Notes: generated by a model not told the origin, from the sequence alone. Positions 15,019-24,371 are shown, counted from the first letter of the stretch. The stretch is 47,632 bases of DNA from a virus (IMGVR_UViG_3300020187_000058:1-47632), one strand, 5' to 3'. Translations and numbers: made by a program.

Positions 15019-15651
15019 TTAAGGAATACAAACATTCCCCCAATTTATTTGTGATACTTTAAAAATTACCCCCCCAAAAGCTAAATCACCTACACTATAT
15101 TGAGATGTAGGAGAGAAAATTAAGGTTTTTTGAGGTCTTACAGCAAAAGTTGTAGATTTAGAAAATGAACTATTTGCTGTAATTTTTGCTGTAATAGCTC
15201 GATTTGCATTAGTTGATGATTGTGATGAAGACCAATAATAACCTGTTCCCACATTATCGCCACCAGCATTAGTTATAATAGTTTGTAAAGATGAATTATT
15301 ATATATATCTCTTATCATCCAACCTGTTTCTGTATTAGAACCTAAATACCAATCATAATATCCACCTGCATTAAAATCTAGACAATATTTAGCTGCACTA
15401 TTGGTATGACCTGATTGTTGTATAATTGCATTAGAATTTGTATCACCATTTTCAACTGGGTTAGCACAGGGATCCCAATTATAATTTATTGCTCCTGAAA
15501 CTGATGTCGTTGTTATATTACTCCAAGTTGAAGTTGTTTCAGTTAAAGCTGCTACAAATACAACGGTTCTTACTGTTCCTGCAGGAGGTGGTGATGATGC
15601 AGTTTCACCATTAATATTCATCCTTAGTCTAAAAAAGTTCCAATTGCTCAT
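15019..15651 (-). CDS. Tail adhesin with shared N-terminal anchor and DUF1566/Lcl-like domain (210 aa)
   Basis: The first 16 residues, MSNWNFFRLRMNINGE, are identical to those of the next upstream adhesin. Residues about 85-175 fit the DUF1566 (Lcl) pattern: YYDWYLGSNTETGW, then GYYWSSSQSS, then TTFAVRPQK. This is a C-type-lectin-like fold used in bacterial surface and phage adhesins. A C-terminal segment GDLAFGGVIFKV follows. No signal peptide is present, consistent with a virion protein whose N-terminus attaches to the tail. Its binding target is unknown. The same fold hosts variable regions in diversity-generating retroelements, but no template repeat or reverse transcriptase is visible here. 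Confidence 0.73.
   Translation of the reverse strand: MSNWNFFRLRMNINGETASSPPPAGTVRTVVFVAALTETTSTWSNITTTSVSGAINYNWDPCANPVENGDTNSNAIIQQSGHTNSAAKYCLDFNAGGYYDWYLGSNTETGWMIRDIYNNSSLQTIITNAGGDNVGTGYYWSSSQSSTNANRAITAKITANSSFSKSTTFAVRPQKTLIFSPTSQYSVGDLAFGGVIFKVSQINWGNVCIP
15604..15651 (-). repeat. 48-nt anchor repeat, copy 2
   Basis: This copy matches 16651-16698 except at three positions, all synonymous third- or first-codon changes (AGC/AGT, CTA/TTA, AGG/AGA). It encodes the shared anchor MSNWNFFRLRMNINGE. Confidence 0.9.
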
Positions 15652-15663
15652 TATAGTAGTTTT

Positions 15664-16698
15664 TTAGGATATTGTAAAAGGATAGGGATCATTATAATTA
15701 TTGTTTGTAATGTCATAAATTCTAAACCACCCCCCATTATTACTTCCCCCATTATAAAGGATGCTTTTTTGGTGAGTTTGGGTATATGTTGTACTCGTGA
15801 AAGTGTGAGTACCAAGGTTAGTATAATTATTACCTGAGTCATAACTAACCTCTATACGATATTGTAATGGGTTATTCCCTGATAGGTTTTCAACAGTAAT
15901 GTCTACTTGTATCGTTGAGGTAGTGTTAACATAAACAACATTAGAAATTTCTGCTGTTGAATATGGGTTATAAACTGTCCAACCTTTAGAAATTAAACTA
16001 GCTATGGCATTATTACTCGCTGATGTTCTTCTGTTAGCACTTTGGATTGTTAAAGTTCCATTAGATAACCCATGGGAATCTAAATCAATATATATGTCAT
16101 CATTACCTGATGCAGATAGTCTATTAGCTTGACCAAGTACATTTGTAAGTTTAGTATTAGACCCAATATCTAAAGTAGTTAATTGGCTGCTAGCCCCAAA
16201 ATTAAGGGATTCAAGTAATGTATTATTACTAATATCTAGTGTTGACCAATTATTATCGTAACCAGAGAAGTATGTTAGGTTTGTTAAAGTAGAGATATTA
16301 ATATCATCTCCTTTCCCAACCGTAACCCTTTTCAAGTCAGTATTATTCGTGAAATCTAAATCCATAAACCAAATACCACCGCTATTACCAATCCAGTGAA
16401 AATAATCAAATACTTGGGTTGAGCTTTTATAAACCGTAACAGTGATATAAGTAGTACCTGAAGCACTTGATAAATCAATCTCCACATTCTCACCCTCTGC
16501 ATTTCCCCCACTACTTACAAGCCCTCCAGTTGTAGTCCACGTAGTTGCCAATTTAGTATATGGGGTTTGGTTTGCAACACTAGAGAGTGTTATAAGTTGA
16601 GTACGTTTTGTTTCTATGGTAAAGGTTTCTGTAGTAGTTGGACCTGGACTTTCACCATTAATATTCATTCTTAATCTAAAAAAGTTCCAATTACTCAT
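15664..16698 (-). CDS. Leucine-rich-repeat tail adhesin with shared N-terminal anchor (344 aa)
   Basis: The protein opens with the same MSNWNFFRLRMNINGE anchor as the following gene. Residues about 60-115 are beta-rich. Residues about 115-245 contain leucine-rich repeats of the type common in Bacteroidota surface proteins (LTYFSGYDN, LDISNNTLLESLNF, LTTLDIGSNTKLTNV). The C-terminal ~90 residues form a beta-sandwich-like segment ending in PYPFTIS. LRR domains bind proteins or glycans, so this is a likely alternative or additional host-binding tip. It lies 12 nt upstream of the second anchor-bearing gene. Confidence 0.75.
   Translation of the reverse strand: MSNWNFFRLRMNINGESPGPTTTETFTIETKRTQLITLSSVANQTPYTKLATTWTTTGGLVSSGGNAEGENVEIDLSSASGTTYITVTVYKSSTQVFDYFHWIGNSGGIWFMDLDFTNNTDLKRVTVGKGDDINISTLTNLTYFSGYDNNWSTLDISNNTLLESLNFGASSQLTTLDIGSNTKLTNVLGQANRLSASGNDDIYIDLDSHGLSNGTLTIQSANRRTSASNNAIASLISKGWTVYNPYSTAEISNVVYVNTTSTIQVDITVENLSGNNPLQYRIEVSYDSGNNYTNLGTHTFTSTTYTQTHQKSILYNGGSNNGGWFRIYDITNNNYNDPYPFTIS
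16651..16698 (-). repeat. 48-nt anchor repeat, copy 1
   Basis: This is the 5' end of the LRR adhesin gene. Only three synonymous differences separate it from the copy at 15604-15651, after which the two genes diverge completely. Confidence 0.9.
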
Positions 16699-16702
16699 AA
16701 AT

Positions 16703-16924
16703 TTACTTTAATAATTTATTTGATTGTAAAAATACGAACATATTTTGGAGTTTCAAAGTTAAAGTATAGATTTGCTCCATTTCTTTTCCTTTAAAATCCA
16801 TACTTTGTAATTTTTCAAAAAGATATGAAAATTCTTCTTCCGAAAAAGATGGTAGACCCTTATATGGGTCTACCGATTCTTTTGGAAGTTGTTTATATAC
16901 TGTTTTTCCAGCTTTAAACCCCAT
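16703..16924 (-). CDS. Small helical protein of unknown function (73 aa)
   Basis: The protein begins MGFKAGKTVYKQLPKES and is then mostly helical with charged residues (FSEEEFSYLFEKLQ, EMEQIYTLTLKLQNMF). There is no membrane segment or catalytic motif. It sits between two fibre genes with short gaps and could be a fibre chaperone or adaptor. Small helical chaperones beside fibres are common in T4-like phages, but there is no recognised match to one. Confidence 0.62.
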   Translation of the reverse strand: MGFKAGKTVYKQLPKESVDPYKGLPSFSEEEFSYLFEKLQSMDFKGKEMEQIYTLTLKLQNMFVFLQSNKLLK

Positions 16925-16944
16925 CGTTATTTACCCATTTATTG

Positions 16945-18663
16945 TTATGAATAAATATAGATGTCTTGATTAGCACCTACAAATAGGTTACCTTTCTTAA
17001 CGTATTTAGTAGCAACTGCTGCTGGTGTATTTACACCTGCACCACCTTCTACTACAGCTGCCATAAATGCATCTGGAGAGAATGAACCTGCTGAAGCATC
17101 GAAATCTCCAAGTACACCAAATCTTTTGGTTGGGTTATCAAATCCAAATACTTCACCTGTACCATCAGCACTTTGTTGTACTACGATACCACCATCTCCA
17201 TTTGCTGAAGAACCTGAAGCTAATCGAATAAATCTATCAGCAACATCTAGGTTTGTTTCATGTTGGAATGAAGCTGTACCTTGTACTATTAAGTTTCTAG
17301 TTACTGTTAAATCTTGACTAATTGTTACGTCATCTGGTAAACCAATTTGTACTGCAACACCACCACCCATTGCTTGAGCAGTTGCGTCTGATACTGTAAC
17401 TTCGTTTGCTGTACCTGTAAATTGTGCAGTTTGAGAACCTTGTACTGCTGTATTATCAGCTGAGCCATAAGATACATCTATGTTACCATTACCATCTGCT
17501 GAAATACCATTTCCGATGATTGACTGAACATCTAAACCAACACCATTAGCTACAACTGAAACTGGTACTACGTCACCACCTGTAGAACTATCTGCTTGTA
17601 CTGCAAAAGTTCTAGCTGTATTACCATCATAAGCAGTACCTGATAAACCGTTTCCAGCTGTTAAATCTTCTAGGTTAATATCAACATCCCCGCTAAATGA
17701 ACCACTGAAGGAACCTGTAAAGCTGTTTACGCCAATTTCACCTAAAGAATCTGCGATTTCAGTTGTACCAACTGCTCCGGCTGCGATTTTAGCATTTGTA
17801 ACTTGATCATCTCCAATTTTTACTGTTGTTACAGCTCCATCTGCGAGTTGAGTAGTACCAATACCACCAGCTTTTACTCTTAGAGTATCTGTATCAATTT
17901 CAATTGTTGAATCATCAACATTTACACTTAATGCTGTACCAGCACCACCTGCTAAACCTGCTCCTGCTACTGCAGATGCAATTTGAGTTGCTGTAATTCC
18001 TGCATCTGCTACTTTTACACCATTTGCTCCTACTGCTAATGTAGAACCATCTAAATCTACAGCTACTGAAGCAGCACCTGAACCATCAAATGTAAAATCA
18101 ACAATACCATTACCATCGGTTAATGAATTTCCTAAAGTTGCAACAACTCCAGTTAAATCTGATCCATCTCCACTAAAAGAACCAGTTACTTCTGCTCCTG
18201 TTAATGTTACACCCGCTAGTGTAGTTACTGTAGCTCCTAGGTCTACTTGTGTTGTACCAATAATAGAGGCAGAATTTGAAAGAGATACATTTGGTATATC
18301 TCTTAAATTTCCTTCTACTACTTGAATTCCTCCTGATGCTACATCAATTGTAGTACCATTTGGTTTTACTCTGAATTTACCAGCGTTAGTTTCTAAACCG
18401 TTACCTGCTAATGAACCTGAGTCAATTGCTGCTGTTACTGCGGTTGTACCATCAAAGGTTCCACCGAAAATACCAGCGCCTAATGTAAGTGATTCTTCTA
18501 CTTGAGCAGAAACACCCGTTAATCCTGATCCATCTCCTTCGAATGAACCACTAAAAGATCCTGATAGTTGTATTCCGGAATCACCAGATACTAAGTATGC
18601 AGAATCGTTGTTTAATTGTGAAATATCCGATCCGGATACCACTAACTTTTTCCATGTTGCCAT
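16945..18663 (-). CDS. Tail-fibre-like structural protein with GDGSGLTGV repeats (572 aa)
   Basis: The N-terminal MATWKKLVVSGS matches the WKKLIISGS anchor of the S74 fibre. The body is low in charge and rich in Gly, Ser, Thr, Asp and Val. Repeated motifs such as SGSFSGSFEGDGSGLTGV and FSGDGSDLTGV, and ITATQIASAVAGAG-type segments, are typical of long trimeric phage fibres. The C-terminal ~110 residues form a distinct domain (LIVQGTASFQHETNLDVADRFIRLASGSS), a recurrent ending of marine phage structural proteins. No enzymatic motif is present. It is likely a major fibre or a fibre-base protein. Confidence 0.78.
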   Translation of the reverse strand: MATWKKLVVSGSDISQLNNDSAYLVSGDSGIQLSGSFSGSFEGDGSGLTGVSAQVEESLTLGAGIFGGTFDGTTAVTAAIDSGSLAGNGLETNAGKFRVKPNGTTIDVASGGIQVVEGNLRDIPNVSLSNSASIIGTTQVDLGATVTTLAGVTLTGAEVTGSFSGDGSDLTGVVATLGNSLTDGNGIVDFTFDGSGAASVAVDLDGSTLAVGANGVKVADAGITATQIASAVAGAGLAGGAGTALSVNVDDSTIEIDTDTLRVKAGGIGTTQLADGAVTTVKIGDDQVTNAKIAAGAVGTTEIADSLGEIGVNSFTGSFSGSFSGDVDINLEDLTAGNGLSGTAYDGNTARTFAVQADSSTGGDVVPVSVVANGVGLDVQSIIGNGISADGNGNIDVSYGSADNTAVQGSQTAQFTGTANEVTVSDATAQAMGGGVAVQIGLPDDVTISQDLTVTRNLIVQGTASFQHETNLDVADRFIRLASGSSANGDGGIVVQQSADGTGEVFGFDNPTKRFGVLGDFDASAGSFSPDAFMAAVVEGGAGVNTPAAVATKYVKKGNLFVGANQDIYIYS

Positions 18664-18723
18664 TTAATAGTTGTTTTTAATTGTTAATTATTATTATTAT
18701 TTATATTACATTTATACATATTA

Positions 18724-19701
18724 TTAATCTGATATTCCTGCATAGAAGTTTGAGCCACTATACATCATTCCTCCTCCTACAGGAGTTGGGGTATAATTAA
18801 AGTCTCCAAATACAGATACACCTTGAACATTAGCCTTAAAGGAAGTAAAACTAGCAGATTTAATTAAGAAAAAATCACTATTTAATCCTGGGTCTTTTAA
18901 AAATTCTGAACTTCCAGTTATATTTAAGCTACCTGTTATGTGTGCTGATCCTGAAAATGGGAATCCTGCTCCTGATCCTCCAGTATCAAGTTGAAGAACT
19001 GCTTCTTGCCACCCTGCAAATCCTGTACCTACTGCAGATAAACCTGTTAATACGTTAGTATCAAACATTGGTACCTTACGAGTAATAGGGGTTGTTTCAA
19101 CTATAGGTAAAACCCTTGATGTTGATAAATCTAAAGTATACCCACTTTCGGATTGAGTTCCATCAGCTCCCCATTTAATAAAACCTGATAGTTTTCCGTT
19201 TGTTCTGTCTGTTACTTCACTAATTTCATAATTTAAAAATACACCATTTTGTAAGGTGCTTCCTTTTTTGGCTCTACCTAATATAGAAAAAGAATTTGAA
19301 AGTGAAGAGTCAAAAATAGGCTCATCACTACCCGTGATATTTAATACGCTAATATTAGCATTAGGGTCTATAAATGTGGCTTCCTTAAAATAATACACAC
19401 CTGATGGTGTATCTGCTGGGAATATTTTTCCTGAACCATTTACATTAGCATCTTCCGATACTGTAATATTGGATCCATTTATTTCTAAAATGGTAACATT
19501 AGCTGTAGGAAAAACTGAATTGGCATCATTAAGTATTTGGCCTACTCTTAATAAACTAACATCAAAACTTGGGTTAAATGCTGCTATATTACTAATAACA
19601 GGGTTTCCACTTTGAACTGTACCCGTTATAACTGTAATGTTATCGTTTAGAGCAGTAAAACTGGTTAATTTTCCGTAAAAAAGTTGTGGAGTATAAGCCA
19701 T
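18724..19701 (-). CDS. Beta-rich virion structural protein (325 aa)
   Basis: The protein starts MAYTPQLFYGKLTSFTALND and is made of short beta segments with many Ser, Gly and Asn turns. It contains SGS and TGS motifs (HITGSLNITGSSEF) shared with the neighbouring fibre proteins and ends with MMYSGSNFYAGISD. No catalytic residues, signal peptide or membrane segment are seen. Position between two fibre genes supports a tail-fibre or baseplate-periphery role. No family is recognised. Confidence 0.7.
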   Translation of the reverse strand: MAYTPQLFYGKLTSFTALNDNITVITGTVQSGNPVISNIAAFNPSFDVSLLRVGQILNDANSVFPTANVTILEINGSNITVSEDANVNGSGKIFPADTPSGVYYFKEATFIDPNANISVLNITGSDEPIFDSSLSNSFSILGRAKKGSTLQNGVFLNYEISEVTDRTNGKLSGFIKWGADGTQSESGYTLDLSTSRVLPIVETTPITRKVPMFDTNVLTGLSAVGTGFAGWQEAVLQLDTGGSGAGFPFSGSAHITGSLNITGSSEFLKDPGLNSDFFLIKSASFTSFKANVQGVSVFGDFNYTPTPVGGGMMYSGSNFYAGISD

Positions 19702-19721
19702 TTGGTTTTTAGGTTTTGATT

Positions 19722-21506
19722 TTAAAATTTACATAATACCATAACATCACCCCCACTAAAGCTATTAATGGCTGTAATTTTGAATTGATTAAAATTACTT
19801 GGTAATCCGGCTCCTCCAAAAATTTCTACACCTGGAGTAATTGAGGTTCCATTGTGTAACATAAAACCAGATACTTGTGGTGGGAATAAATTACCAGAAT
19901 TGCTATTTCCTCCTGCTCCATTAGTAATATCAGTAGGAAGTTGTAGCATTATTGTTGTACCAAATCTTTGTCCACCATTTGTTAGGGTTATATCATGTAT
20001 TTGAATATTACCATTTGATGGAGAAGATATTGTACAAGCACTTTCAGTTACACTTGTTGCTTTAATTGCGGGTATATAAGCACCATCTGAACCAGAAGCT
20101 CCTCCTGAAGCTGCTACTGTACAAGTAAAAGTATTAGCTCCTGTACTTGTAATAGAAACATATTTATAATCTTCATTCATATTTCTAATTACAACATAAT
20201 CACCTGTTGATAAACCATGTCCCGTAGATGTTACTGTTAGTGTTGTACTTGATCTTGTCCAACTTAACCCAGCATATAAATTACCTGAAGTAGTAGCTGT
20301 TACTGTTTGTGTTGAATTATATAGTTGATATCTAATAGTTCCATTATATAAAGCACCACTTACTCCACCACTACCTGCTGGTCCTGGAGGTCCTATTGGT
20401 CCTGTATTTCCTGCTGGTCCTGGATCTCCTGTTGGTCCTGGATCTCCTGTTGGTCCTGGATCTCCTGTTGGTCCGGGTACTGTTGAAGTTGGTCCTATTG
20501 GTCCTGGATTTCCTGCTGGTCCTGGATCTCCTGTTGGTCCTGGATCTCCTGTTGGTCCTGCTACTGTTGAAGGAGCTCCTGTTGGTCCTATTGGTCCTGT
20601 ATCTCCTGTTGGTCCTGTTGGTCCTATCGGTCCTGGATCTCCTGTTGGTCCTGGTACTGTTGAATCATCTCCTGTTGGTCCTTGTGCACCTGGAGGTCCT
20701 TGTGGTCCTGGTACTGTTGAATCAGCTCCTGTTGGTCCTGTTGGTCCTGAATTTCCTGCTGGTCCTGGTACTGTTGAAGTTGGACCTGCTGGTCCTGGAT
20801 TTCCTGCTGGTCCTGGAGCTCCTGTTGGTCCTTGTAAACCTGGATTTCCTGTTGGTCCTGCTACTGTTGAATCAGCTCCTGTTGGTCCTGTTGGTCCTGA
20901 ATTTCCTGCTGGTCCTGGATCTCCTGTTGGTCCTGGTACTGTTGAAGGAGCTCCTGTTGGTCCTTGTAAACCTATAGGTCCTGTATCTCCTGTTAGTCCT
21001 ATTGGTCCTGTATTTCCTGCTGGTCCTGGAGCTCCTGTATCTCCTGCTGGTCCTGGGGCTCCTGTATTTCCTGCTGGTCCTGGAGCTCCTGTATCTCCTG
21101 CTGGTCCTGGTACTGTTGAAGTTGGACCTGCTGGTCCTGGAGGACCTGGTACGTTTGAAGGGTCTCCTGCTGGTCCTGGATCTCCTGTTGGTCCTTGTGC
21201 ACCTGCAGGTCCTGCTGGTCCTTGTGCACCTGAGCCTCCTACGGCTCCATAAGAACCTGTTATATATACTGCATTTGTAGATGGATCTACCACTAACACG
21301 TTTCCTGTTGCAACATCATCATTTCCAGATAATCCTGTAAGTTTTAAGGAACCTGAATGTAGTAATGATCCTGTTGTTTCTAATGAGCCTGAGATTGTAA
21401 TATCATATGCATGTGCACCTGTAAAGGCATCAACAGATTGGCTTACATGAAAGGCTTCCACGGTTAATCCGGTAGTAATCCCGGAATTTGATAAATTTTT
21501 AGCCAT
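19722..21506 (-). CDS. Collagen-like tail fibre (594 aa)
   Basis: Residues 1-92 form a beta-rich head ([23 protein letters not shown]). Residues about 93-380 are collagen-like Gly-X-Y triplets with [17 protein letters not shown] and [13 protein letters not shown] patterns. Residues 381-594 are a beta-rich C-terminal domain ending in MVLCKF, which probably nucleates the trimer. Unlike the S74 fibre, many triplets carry proline in the Y position (GDP, GAP, GNP, GPP), the position hydroxylated by prolyl-4-hydroxylases in animal collagen. Collagen-like phage fibres are well known. The C-terminal domain is a candidate receptor-binding tip. Confidence 0.85.
   Translation of the reverse strand: MAKNLSNSGITTGLTVEAFHVSQSVDAFTGAHAYDITISGSLETTGSLLHSGSLKLTGLSGNDDVATGNVLVVDPSTNAVYITGSYGAVGGSGAQGPAGPAGAQGPTGDPGPAGDPSNVPGPPGPAGPTSTVPGPAGDTGAPGPAGNTGAPGPAGDTGAPGPAGNTGPIGLTGDTGPIGLQGPTGAPSTVPGPTGDPGPAGNSGPTGPTGADSTVAGPTGNPGLQGPTGAPGPAGNPGPAGPTSTVPGPAGNSGPTGPTGADSTVPGPQGPPGAQGPTGDDSTVPGPTGDPGPIGPTGPTGDTGPIGPTGAPSTVAGPTGDPGPTGDPGPAGNPGPIGPTSTVPGPTGDPGPTGDPGPTGDPGPAGNTGPIGPPGPAGSGGVSGALYNGTIRYQLYNSTQTVTATTSGNLYAGLSWTRSSTTLTVTSTGHGLSTGDYVVIRNMNEDYKYVSITSTGANTFTCTVAASGGASGSDGAYIPAIKATSVTESACTISSPSNGNIQIHDITLTNGGQRFGTTIMLQLPTDITNGAGGNSNSGNLFPPQVSGFMLHNGTSITPGVEIFGGAGLPSNFNQFKITAINSFSGGDVMVLCKF
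20367..21230 (-). repeat. Collagen-like Gly-X-Y repeat array
   Basis: About 96 consecutive Gly-X-Y triplets, interrupted by STVPG-type linkers, are encoded here. On the plus strand the array reads as GGTCCTG-rich repeats. The long leucine- and valine-rich frames on the plus strand across this interval are artefacts of the repeat. Confidence 0.9.
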
Positions 21507-21524
21507 TATTTAGAGTTTATTTTA

Positions 21525-21533
21525 TTATAAATA
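21525..21533 (-). promoter_or_regulatory. TATTTATAA box (candidate late promoter)
   Basis: Minus-strand AATATTTATAATAAA is 19 nt before the ATG at 21506. It is nearly identical over about 14 nt to the box at 4661. Confidence 0.35.
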
Positions 21534-21542
21534 TTAATTTTT

Positions 21543-22595
21543 TTATTGTCTATCAAGGTTTATTAAAATAGTTGTATCAGTTGTTCTAGATGTAGGAAGT
21601 GATTTTGCTAATTTACCTACTGCTAATAAATTTTGATTGTTATCATACATACCTACGGTAGTAATATATGGATCAAAAAATGAAGATGTAGCCCAATTGT
21701 ATATAGACCCATCACGACTTGATGATATAATACTAGGGTTTAGTGTAAAATTAAATTCACTTTCTTCAATACTACATTTATATTGTGTTTCATATATCCC
21801 AAAAGAAGAAGAAAATGAAACTTCAATATTAGATCCAGTTGCAAAATTTTCAATATCATTATTTCCAATAGTTCTTCCCCCGTATATTCCATCTCCATAT
21901 TCTTCATCTCCGTAATTACCGGATTCACCTGTTCCTGTTTTTCTATCTCCACCAGTTAATATTATCATACCATGTTGATATATAACATTACCTGCGAATA
22001 CTTCTTTAGCAGAATTATATCTTATTAAACGTCCTTCACCATCGTCTTTATAACTACCACTATCTGTAGTAATATTTAAGGATTTAGGTTGAATATAATC
22101 CCCAAATAAATTTTTGGGAATTGACATAACTGCTAATTTAGGGACTCTATTTACAAAACCATAATTACTTTCACCATATCTATCTTGCCCATATAAAGCA
22201 GCATCTTTTACATAAGTAGTATAAGACCCTGTTGGGAAATATTTATGAGGATTTAAATTAGTTTGTTCAAAATTATAAAATAATGGGGAATAAATTTCTC
22301 CTGTAATAGTACCATCACGGTTAAAACTAGCAGTAGAAACAGTTGAAATTTCACCGTTACTACCTGATATATAGTTTGAGTAATAGAGTTGTTTTATTGA
22401 ATGATATATGCTAGATTGTAGTCTAGTTTGAATATATCCCGTGGTAAATAAAAATGAGGTATCAATTGCTAAGAATCTATCTATACCTACATTAGATTCT
22501 ATTAAAGTATCTCCCCCAGAAAAAGTAAATGATTTATTTACTTCTAAAGGGGATACTATTATATCTTCGGAATTAAATTGTTTATAAGCCGCCAT
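21543..22595 (-). CDS. Tail/baseplate structural protein, paralogue A (350 aa)
   Basis: The protein starts MAAYKQFNSEDIIVSPLEVNKSF and ends with a segment of about 75 residues (ESEFNFTLNPSIISSSRDGSIYNW, VGMYDNNQNLLAVGKLAKSL) that aligns with the end of the neighbouring 353-residue protein. The shared ends (KxF-x-x-EDxxVS at the start, SEFNxxxNPS and VGMYxxxxxLLAVxKL at the end) show an ancient duplication. No enzymatic motif is visible. It is probably a baseplate or tail-tube-associated structural protein; the exact subunit is not recognised. Confidence 0.7.
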   Translation of the reverse strand: MAAYKQFNSEDIIVSPLEVNKSFTFSGGDTLIESNVGIDRFLAIDTSFLFTTGYIQTRLQSSIYHSIKQLYYSNYISGSNGEISTVSTASFNRDGTITGEIYSPLFYNFEQTNLNPHKYFPTGSYTTYVKDAALYGQDRYGESNYGFVNRVPKLAVMSIPKNLFGDYIQPKSLNITTDSGSYKDDGEGRLIRYNSAKEVFAGNVIYQHGMIILTGGDRKTGTGESGNYGDEEYGDGIYGGRTIGNNDIENFATGSNIEVSFSSSFGIYETQYKCSIEESEFNFTLNPSIISSSRDGSIYNWATSSFFDPYITTVGMYDNNQNLLAVGKLAKSLPTSRTTDTTILINLDRQ

Positions 22596-22603
22596 TCCAT
22601 TTT

Positions 22604-23665
22604 TTAAAAATCTAATTTAACTCTAATAAGCGCTTCTTTTGTAAAATCTTTTGTTATAGGTTTTGATAATTTTGCTACTGCTAATAATTCATTACTATCA
22701 TTATACATTCCAACTGCTGTTGGGAATGATGTTGGATTATCAATAAAATAATTATAAATTACTTCTCCTGTTGATCCTGATATAAAGGAAGGATTTTCAG
22801 AATAATTAAATTCTGAGTTTCTTGCTCTAATAAATACAAAATCTGAAGTGATTGTTTCTTGTGAGTTTAATTGGAATACTTGTCCTGTAGAATCTCCTGT
22901 TGATCCTGATATGTGTCTATAAAGTTTAGAAGGATTATCTTGATTTTGAGAAGCATCTAAGCCGCTATCTAAATTAATTCCTACACCATCATCTGTTCCT
23001 GTTGTCCCAGGAGTAGAAGCATCATCTAAAGCCGCACCATTTAATAATACAGTTGAAATATCCGGAAGGAATAAACCGTAAGAACCACTAACTGAATACC
23101 CATTTCCATTCCATGCTCTACCACCTGAACCACTAATTACTTGATAAGCTCTTTGAGTACCATAGTATGTAGGTAAGTTTACCATATTAGAATCATCAGT
23201 TAAGTGTAAAGCAGATAATTGAGTATTACTACTTGATATTACTAAGTTCATTGAACCTGGGAATAGTTTTTCTTTATATCTAGCTCTTTCTACACTTATT
23301 GCATAAAAATGACTTCCAGTAAAACTAGACCCATATACGAAATTTGCATTTTCATCCTCTAAAACTAAGGTTCTGTATTGACCATATATTGTTTTTGATG
23401 GGGATACTCCTGGTACTCCACTATCAAAATCTACTGATCCTCTTCCTGTTTTGTCTCCAAAAGCGATACAAAATTGTGTTTCAGAACCATTTGCGTTTGA
23501 TGCTGTTTGATATACAGATAAATAATAAGGTCCCGAGGTTCCTTCTTTTTGTACAGAAGAGGTTGCATAAGTGTTTAGTGAAGGTTGAAAACCTGACCAT
23601 ACAGTTGATGTAACTGTGTCAGCACTTACTACGAAATCTTCTGGATCGAATCTTTTAAAGCCCAT
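22604..23665 (-). CDS. Tail/baseplate structural protein, paralogue B (353 aa)
   Basis: The protein starts MGFKRFDPEDFVVSADTVTS and shares its C-terminal region (ARNSEFNYSENPSFISGSTG, VGMYNDSNELLAVAKLSKPI) with the downstream 350-residue paralogue. The middle is beta-rich with ISGSGG and SGSYG motifs and no recognised catalytic site. The genes are 8 nt apart and presumably co-expressed. Together they may occupy related or alternating positions in the tail. The subunit identity is not known. Confidence 0.7.
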   Translation of the reverse strand: MGFKRFDPEDFVVSADTVTSTVWSGFQPSLNTYATSSVQKEGTSGPYYLSVYQTASNANGSETQFCIAFGDKTGRGSVDFDSGVPGVSPSKTIYGQYRTLVLEDENANFVYGSSFTGSHFYAISVERARYKEKLFPGSMNLVISSSNTQLSALHLTDDSNMVNLPTYYGTQRAYQVISGSGGRAWNGNGYSVSGSYGLFLPDISTVLLNGAALDDASTPGTTGTDDGVGINLDSGLDASQNQDNPSKLYRHISGSTGDSTGQVFQLNSQETITSDFVFIRARNSEFNYSENPSFISGSTGEVIYNYFIDNPTSFPTAVGMYNDSNELLAVAKLSKPITKDFTKEALIRVKLDF

Positions 23666-23671
23666 ATTGTA

Positions 23672-24334
23672 TTATGTTAAACGGTTTTGTGTTATTGTTA
23701 CTGGGATTGTCAATCTAGCTCCACTATCTAATCCTATTACTGTTAATGTAGTTCTTAATTGGGTTTGTTTTCCAAATAAGGTATTAACTGTAGTTGAAGT
23801 TAAGTTAATTTGAGTTCCTATTACGGTTTTAGATACGTTAGTACCAAGTGTTTGAGTTGAATTAGCACTTGCTGCCGCATCACTGTTAATTCCTGTTCCT
23901 TGGAATTGACCAAATAATCTAACATCTCCTAAAGTAGCAGCATAACCACTAGTTTCAAATGTTTGTTGGTTTCCTAAGTAATTAAGAGTTTGTGGAGTTA
24001 TAGCTAATTGAGCTCCTTGTTTTATATTGATGGCACTATATCCTAAATCTAAGATAGGTAGTTTTGAAGTACCTCTTGGTAAAGTTACCAATTTATACTT
24101 CATTATTTGTTGCTCATCCGGAAATGCTTCTAAAAGAGGCATACTGTTAATTGCTTCTCCATAATATGCAGAACCTGAGGGGTGATTTGGATTATATAAT
24201 GTATAATCTATTTCATCATCGGACAGTGCAAATTGTGTGATTTGGAATGAACCATCGTTTTTAGCTAACAGTTCTCTACCTTTTTTTGTAAGTATAGCAT
24301 CAACTGTTATTACTGAATTGTTTAAATATCCCAT
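23672..24334 (-). CDS. Conserved phage structural protein with LTKKGRELLAK N-terminus (220 aa)
   Basis: The N-terminal segment MGYLNNSVITVDAILTKKGR followed by ELLAKNDGSFQITQFALSDDEIDYTLYNP is a pattern I associate with a family of marine and Bacteroidota myovirus virion proteins encoded next to the baseplate genes. The C-terminal half is beta-rich with NLTSTTVNTLFGKQTQLRTTLTVIG. There is no catalytic motif. It lies between the giant baseplate protein and the paralogous pair, and a TATTTATAA box lies 29 nt upstream of the ATG. Confidence 0.72.
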   Translation of the reverse strand: MGYLNNSVITVDAILTKKGRELLAKNDGSFQITQFALSDDEIDYTLYNPNHPSGSAYYGEAINSMPLLEAFPDEQQIMKYKLVTLPRGTSKLPILDLGYSAINIKQGAQLAITPQTLNYLGNQQTFETSGYAATLGDVRLFGQFQGTGINSDAAASANSTQTLGTNVSKTVIGTQINLTSTTVNTLFGKQTQLRTTLTVIGLDSGARLTIPVTITQNRLT

Positions 24335-24362
24335 TGTTTTTTATATAAATGTTTGTTATATG

Positions 24363-24371
24363 TTATAAATA
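24363..24371 (-). promoter_or_regulatory. TATTTATAA box (candidate late promoter)
   Basis: Minus-strand ATATATTTATAACA lies 29 nt before the ATG at 24334, between the end of the giant gene and the 220-residue structural gene. Confidence 0.33.

Noticed and set aside
15019-15651. A complete diversity-generating retroelement
   Set aside because: Only a lectin-like target-type domain is present. I see no reverse transcriptase and no template repeat in the window.
15651-15842. 63-residue minus-strand frame
   Set aside because: It lies wholly inside the LRR adhesin gene in another frame and is low-complexity (Ile, Leu, Thr).
20396-21280. Plus-strand Leu/Val frames and a minus-strand Gln-rich frame across the collagen-like array
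   Set aside because: They are shadows of Gly-X-Y codons read on the other strand or in another frame. No start context or family was seen.
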